DNA of 64,000 bases from Isoetes taiwanensis (taxonomy: Eukaryota; Streptophyta; Lycopodiopsida; Isoetales; Isoetaceae). Both the position numbers and the translations under genes were made by a program. Location of the stretch: the NCBI GenBank assembly GCA_021234155.1, contig JAJEKV010000026.1:4461713-4525712 (forward strand), in the 5' to 3' direction. Below are positions 58,920 to 64,000 of this stretch, piece after piece. Numbering within the stretch: position 1 is the first letter of the stretch; every line of letters starts with the position of its first letter. The notes beneath the pieces are model-generated. The model ran no database searches and had not been told where the DNA came from. It saw only the letters and a list, made by a program, of their open reading frames with translations.

Positions 58920-60635
58920 TAAATGAGTTTTAAAGCATCCTTAAAGTATTTCCATATCTTCTTTATTAAAAATTGAGTGGCGCGTATTTAAATTTTAACG
59001 CCGAGCGTGATGTCAGATAAGTGCTGCCTTTCCACTCATGCTTCCTCTTATGATCGAGCCGGCAAGATTTATTTTGATTTCGCCGCTCTTATTCAGATCC
59101 AAATACATGGAGGTTTCAAAGATTCAAACACCTCTTTCTCAAGGCTTATTCGCTACCGCTTGGAGCTAGGTTATATGCGTTGTTCCAAGATCTCGCGTAG
59201 TTCCTCGATTTCAAGCTTCCTCTTGCGGTAATCCCATTCAAGAGCCTTCGCATCCGTGGAAGCATTTTGAGCTTCATCGATAGTCGTATTGTGCATATAG
59301 ATGCCAGTATTCTTTGTCAACGAACTACTATCTATCTATCTATCTATCCGTTCGCCACCATTAGATTCTATGTGCATATTTCGTGAAATCCAAGGTGAAA
59401 ACAAATTCTCATGGAAGCCCAATGTATGTATGAATGTTTCCATCTTTGACTTGTTATTTTGAGCACGACCGCTAGGCGTAATACAAAGATACAATTGTGC
59501 CGAACTCATGTATTTATTTTCAGATGAAGAGAAATCTGTAGCTAAATTACCCGCAGATTTGCATCTTTTATTCCATTCTTCGCTATCATTTTGTGTCGCT
59601 AAGTTGTGCTATGCGATACATTATCAAGATTGTGGCTCAAAGTGTCGACCGGCCATGTTATTTTTCCACCGATTTTACACAATAGCAAAGGAATAGATGC
59701 TGAAGACGAAGGTGTAAATGTTAACGATTTCTTTTCGCCATTTGTGGTCCTTGTTCTTCCATGAAAGCTCGCATCGTTGTGATTTTACGCTTGTATTTTG
59801 CCATTATCTAGCTAGAGTTTTACTTCAATCATGGCAATGTTTTATCGCTTTTGCTGTGTCTGTCGCCTTGCAAAGCAGGTTCATGATATTGGAATTGCTT
59901 TGAGATGGAGGAAGTTTAAATCATGCCCATGACCTCGTATTATTTTTGGTTCTCGAGATATCACCACTATACAAGATCTTCAAGCCTCTTTTATTTTCAT
60001 TCCATTCAATATAAGCCTTCCTTTATATGCTTTTGCATGTAGGTTTAGGTCTAACCTAATGCTCTTTTAGACGCTATGAAAACTCATGCATAATCAGACA
60101 TGTCATATGTGTTTTTCTGAGTGTCCAAATTGGAAACCTAGATTTAGTTAGATCTATTGTTGACCAGACAAATTCAAACTTTTACTTTTATGAATAGTGA
60201 GGGGCCTACTTTTATTATAATTTTCTTACATTTAAAACGAATGCCTATCGCCTTGTTTAGCCGCTTTCTATATTCTCTTTCCCCCAAAATTCTATTAAAG
60301 TAGTTGACTTTATCACAAATAATTTGAAATGTTCATTTTGGGACAATAATTAAAGTTCTCCATTAATATATTTAAGAATATTATGCTTTACATTCTCATA
60401 GCAAAATCTGAGAGAGCATATGGATTGGACATGTATTTTTATTGATGCTATTCAGTATTTACTATTCGTATGCTTCAGTATTATTTTCTTGTTTAATTCT
60501 GCACTCTGCTCATAATTTCACGAGATTGAGCATTTCTCTCAAGCCCTTTCCATTTTTGCTTGCGTGACATTAGAACATGATCGCATCGCCTATATGATAG
60601 GTAAATCAATCCAACTTTTGTCTCTTATTTTATAT
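58920..60635. other. Stretch without a recognisable gene
   Basis: AT-rich DNA upstream of the transporter, with only short frames. A CTAT microsatellite of about six units lies at 59326-59348. Nothing else was identified. Confidence 0.4.
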
Positions 60636-60639
60636 TATA

Positions 60640-63600
60640 CGAAAAGTTTTTTTTGAAGAATATAAGACTATATTAAACCACCGGAATGCTTATCAAGTAC
60701 AATGATAAGTGTGGAGCTATGCAAATAAAGTGCCCATCATGATCCAATAACTGTAGGAATGTCGACCAAATTTCCGCTTAATCCTGCTGCATGCTTGAGA
60801 CTGGTAAGCCCGCCACAACTTATGCCTCAAGATCTGAATCAACCCGCATTCCTCGCCCGCCTTTTTCCAAATCACCACAAAGCCAAGTTTCGTGATAAAT
60901 GAAATCACCGCCGCCCCATTGCCCAATCATGCAGAAAGACTCCTCAAGAGAATCTTCCGACCGCACAAAGGAAGACCCAAAGAGGGCTTCTCACCCAGGA
61001 CTCCAGCCGCCTCTAGCTCGTGGGTATATAGACAAAGCAAGCGTTTAGCCGGTTCCTCGTCGCTTTTCCCAAATAAAGGGCATGTTTCCTACCTAAGGCT
61101 TTTTGAACTCCGTGGACCCTGACATTCATCCTAAGGCTACTGCAAGATTCACACAAAAGGGCATCAATTTTAGGGAGGAGGGCAAATGTATTCCACTACT
61201 TCCACATGGCGTGGGCCACTCTACTCCCGGGAGTTGCACCACTTATCCGGCGAACGTGTCCCAAGCTTAGAAGCCCATAAGTCGTGATGCTGCCAAACCG
61301 AGATGCATCAAGTCCACTATGCACTTCCAAACAAATCGACTCGGTAAAGACAACCGCAATGGAATAAGATTAGTAACTTCCTCGCCCAAGTCCATATGTC
61401 CCACCAAGGACAAATCTTTTCCCTAAAAACTCCCATCTGGCCAAAGATGACTTCTCCAATACCGGGCCACTTTACGGACGCACTCTCGCAAAAGCCATCC
61501 ATCGCACCGGAAGTACCCGCGTAGGAAGAGGCCATGTAGAGTGAATCCAAGGCACTCCAGAGAAAGCATGCATGAGGCTACCATACACCTCGCTAGGGTC
61601 CAATGAAAGGAGAACCTTGACCACCCCTAGGCCTTCAGAGACCTTTAAGAAAAGGCTAAAGCATGAGGGAAGCCTACCGCGAAATCCTCAAACGAGCCCA
61701 GCGGCAACCCAGTCGGATCACGCGCTTCCTGCAAACACAATAGAGTGGCTGCTGACCGTGCTAACAGAAAGCCAAACATGGGATTGCTGCTCCCAGAACA
61801 ACCGTGGCGAATGACGTAACCTTCGTGGTGCAACCACACATCAAGCATACCCAAGCTCCCCGCCTTTTCTCGACGCAGACACACTTCCGTCTGCGTAATT
61901 TTCAATCGTAGCCTCCTCATTTCCTCCCCAAACAAAAATTGGGCGAATGGTGTCGTCCAACTCTTAACCACACTTTCGGCGCAAGTATGTGAGGCTTTAG
62001 CTAAACATGAGTGCTACGAGTTAATCGACGCCATGCACTTAATCCTGCTCTCACCATGGTGAGTTTAATTCCTCTCCACCCGTTGGATCTTTGCTTAAGA
62101 TTACGTAATGTCTCCGCCCAAATTGCCCTAGCATTAATGTCCAAACCAAATGGTATGCCTAAGAGTTTGGCGACTATATGTGGCGGTGTAAGAGCCCGTG
62201 GAAACCCGACTTAACCACGGGAGGAGGTTCCTCCGGTACCCACATGGCGAAACACCGACCCGGTTAAGCAAACATCCCCGCTAAAGAAAAAGGCATCCAA
62301 AATATTCTTGGTCGCCTGGAGATTGGCCTCATCTGCATGAAGAAAGAGGAATGTATCATTCGCAAATTGACTGGAAACCTGTTGCGACCCATCATCCATG
62401 CGGAGACCTTGCACCACATTGTAAGCAACTGCCACCTGAAAAAAGCTGCTAGAGAGCTTCTGCCACTATAGTGAACTGAAAGGGGGCCAACGGACATCCC
62501 TGCCTAATGCCTCGGCACACAGAGAAGATTGAAGAGGTCTCACCCTGACAGCACACTGTCGCCCTAGCAGACACGTGCATCTTCATAACCGTTTCCTTGA
62601 AACTAGGTCCACACCCAAAGGCCTGCATCATATCCGCCAAGAACTGCCAGCTGACACTGTCATAAGCCTTGGCAAAATCCAGCTTAAGAAAAACAAGGGG
62701 CTGCCTCATCCTACGAGCCCAATGCACTCCCTCAAAAACAGCAGCGACATTATGAAGAATATTCCGCTGAGGGAGAAAACCAGACTGCTCTGCGCTAATG
62801 GCGTGAGCTAGTACTGGCTTAAGCCTCTAAGCCAAAGCCTTAGCAATGATTTTATATACTACAGACAACAGAGTAATAGGCCTCCAGTCATTGATGGTTT
62901 TAGGATGCTTACATTTGGGTATAAGTGAAATACAACCTGTATTCAGAAGAGGATGCATCGAGTTATTCCCCAAAAGATCCACATACACCTGCACCACCGA
63001 GTCCCCCACCCACTCCCAGTACTGCTGAAAAAACTCCACTGGTATTCCGTCCAACCCAGGACACTTATTCCGAGCTAATAGGCGGCATGCGTCCCCCAAC
63101 TCCTGCCCTGTCAACGGCTTCTCTAAGCTCTGTCTTTGAAGGGCTGAGATTCTTGGCGATACCTTGGCCAGCACCAGCTCCTGAAAAACACTCTATGAGG
63201 GAAGCGGGCTCTCCTTGGAAAACCTTTTATAGTGCGCTGCTACAAAGGCCTTGATAGCATCTGACTGCTACAACAACACTCCCTGGGTTGTAACTATATC
63301 AGCCATGGCTGCTGCATACTTCTTCTGGCGGGCTGCTCGGAAAAAGACTTTAGAGCGAGTGTCAGACCGCTTCAGCCACATCAAACCCGCTTTGACCCTG
63401 GCATGCGACACCTTGGCCTCCTCCTCAACCTCGATCTAACGAAGCACCTGCTGCTCACGCAAGCCATCAGAGACCTGCCCTCTAAGAGACTCCAGTTCCG
63501 CATATAAGGCATCCAACCTGCGACATTGAGCCAAAGCCTTTTGCCGCCCCCATTCTTTCGCAAACTGTTTTACCCTAGCCAATGCTGTAACCATTGCATT

Positions 63601-63720
63601 CATTCCGCTGTCCTGACTGAATATCTGCTGCCAAATGAGCTTACAACCGGCTGTGAACTCTGGATCCTAAAGAAAGCTTTTAGGGTTCAGGTGATGTTGC
63701 GCAGACAAGGTTGCGTCTAA
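60640..63720 (-). pseudogene. LINE ORF2 remnant with altered catalytic box
   Basis: Minus-strand blocks follow plant LINE ORF2 order. The linker has ARVKAGLMWLKRSDTRSK-type text (about 63400). Reverse transcriptase follows with LARNKCPGLDGIPVEFFQQY and NDWRPITLLSVVYKIIAKAL. Motif A is LDFAKAYDSVSWQFL and motif B is GIRQGCPLAPFQF. The catalytic box reads FANDTFLF (about 62365), where active plant copies have FADD or YADD, so the first catalytic aspartate is asparagine. Downstream 3' ORF2 scraps continue to a run of A on the minus strand (about 60645-60655), a plausible poly(A) tail. Stops and frameshifts occur throughout, and the endonuclease is absent, so it is 5'-truncated. It cannot be active. 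Confidence 0.85.
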
Positions 63721-64000
63721 CTGCATATTCCACTACTATTATCTTCATGTTACTCCATCATAGCTTGCTTTCAGAAAGGCAATCCAACCCATGTGAAGGC
63801 CTTGACTACGGAACATCTTCAGGTTCTTTGGCTTTAAAAATTATTTATCTCAATATTTATTGGCAATCTATTTTGCATTTCAATATCTATTGGGAGGGGT
63901 ACATTGCTTAGTTAGCCGTTGTTATTCTGCAGGTCTAGCTGAGCTTGATCATTTATACAATCGACTATCAAATGTAGTAAATCATGAATTATAGAAGGTG
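63721..64000. other. Window end, no feature seen
   Basis: AT-rich sequence beyond the LINE truncation point. A 66-codon plus frame (63711-63911) is not recognised. Confidence 0.4.

Overview
The window looks like nuclear DNA from a land plant, in a repeat-dense, gene-poor stretch. The evidence is plant-type Helitron termini (TC at one end, hairpin plus CTAG at the other), an LTR followed by a TGGTATCAGAGC primer-binding site for initiator tRNA-Met, plant-style LINE reverse transcriptases, a PIF/Harbinger-like element with TAA duplications, and one organic cation/carnitine-type transporter gene with a 100-nt GT-AG intron. A seed-free plant such as a fern is possible, but the sequence alone does not settle it. 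There are no bacterial-type operons, CRISPR arrays or rRNA genes. A run of exactly 100 N at 44539-44638 is a scaffold gap.

Layout. 1-8.8 kb: AT-rich DNA with scattered coding scraps and a 180-bp tandem repeat (three copies). 8.8-10.9 kb: a 1.1-kb direct tandem duplication. 11.07-13.1 kb: a candidate mobile element with CG-rich ends made of CGTCGCATGCGACG palindromes, two tRNA-like folds and an unrecognised exon; a relative lies at 47.8-49.0 kb. 14.38-16.08 kb: a complete non-autonomous Helitron filled by a 1.5-kb purine-only array. 17.31-18.27 kb: a PIF/Harbinger-like element. 19.02-22.2 kb: an LTR with primer-binding site and a charged gag-like remnant. 23.4-25.0 kb: a decayed hAT/ZMYM-like transposase gene with a recognisable intron. 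25.07-28.48 kb: a second Helitron of the same family on the minus strand. 28.7-31.2 kb: a small MITE, a 1.15-kb dispersed repeat and a LINE remnant. 31.4-35.2 kb: minus-strand coding scraps interrupted by a 319-bp MITE. 35.3-39.6 kb: a candidate TIR transposon with palindromes near both ends. 39.7-49.0 kb: foldbacks, minisatellites, the gap and the second CG-rich element. 53.3-54.7 kb: the second copy of the MITE plus 1.15-kb repeat, with the MITE reversed. 56.9-58.6 kb: the transporter gene. 60.6-63.7 kb: a LINE ORF2 pseudogene on the minus strand with a mutated catalytic motif.

The only convincing host gene is the transporter on the minus strand. It has a candidate TATA box upstream and AATAAA downstream, but its reading frame is disturbed by two pairs of compensating single-base shifts. 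Single-base shifts also break the transposase gene and other coding remnants, so either decay or assembly base errors are in play. Apart from the transporter, the DNA is best read as layered transposable elements, several nested or adjacent.
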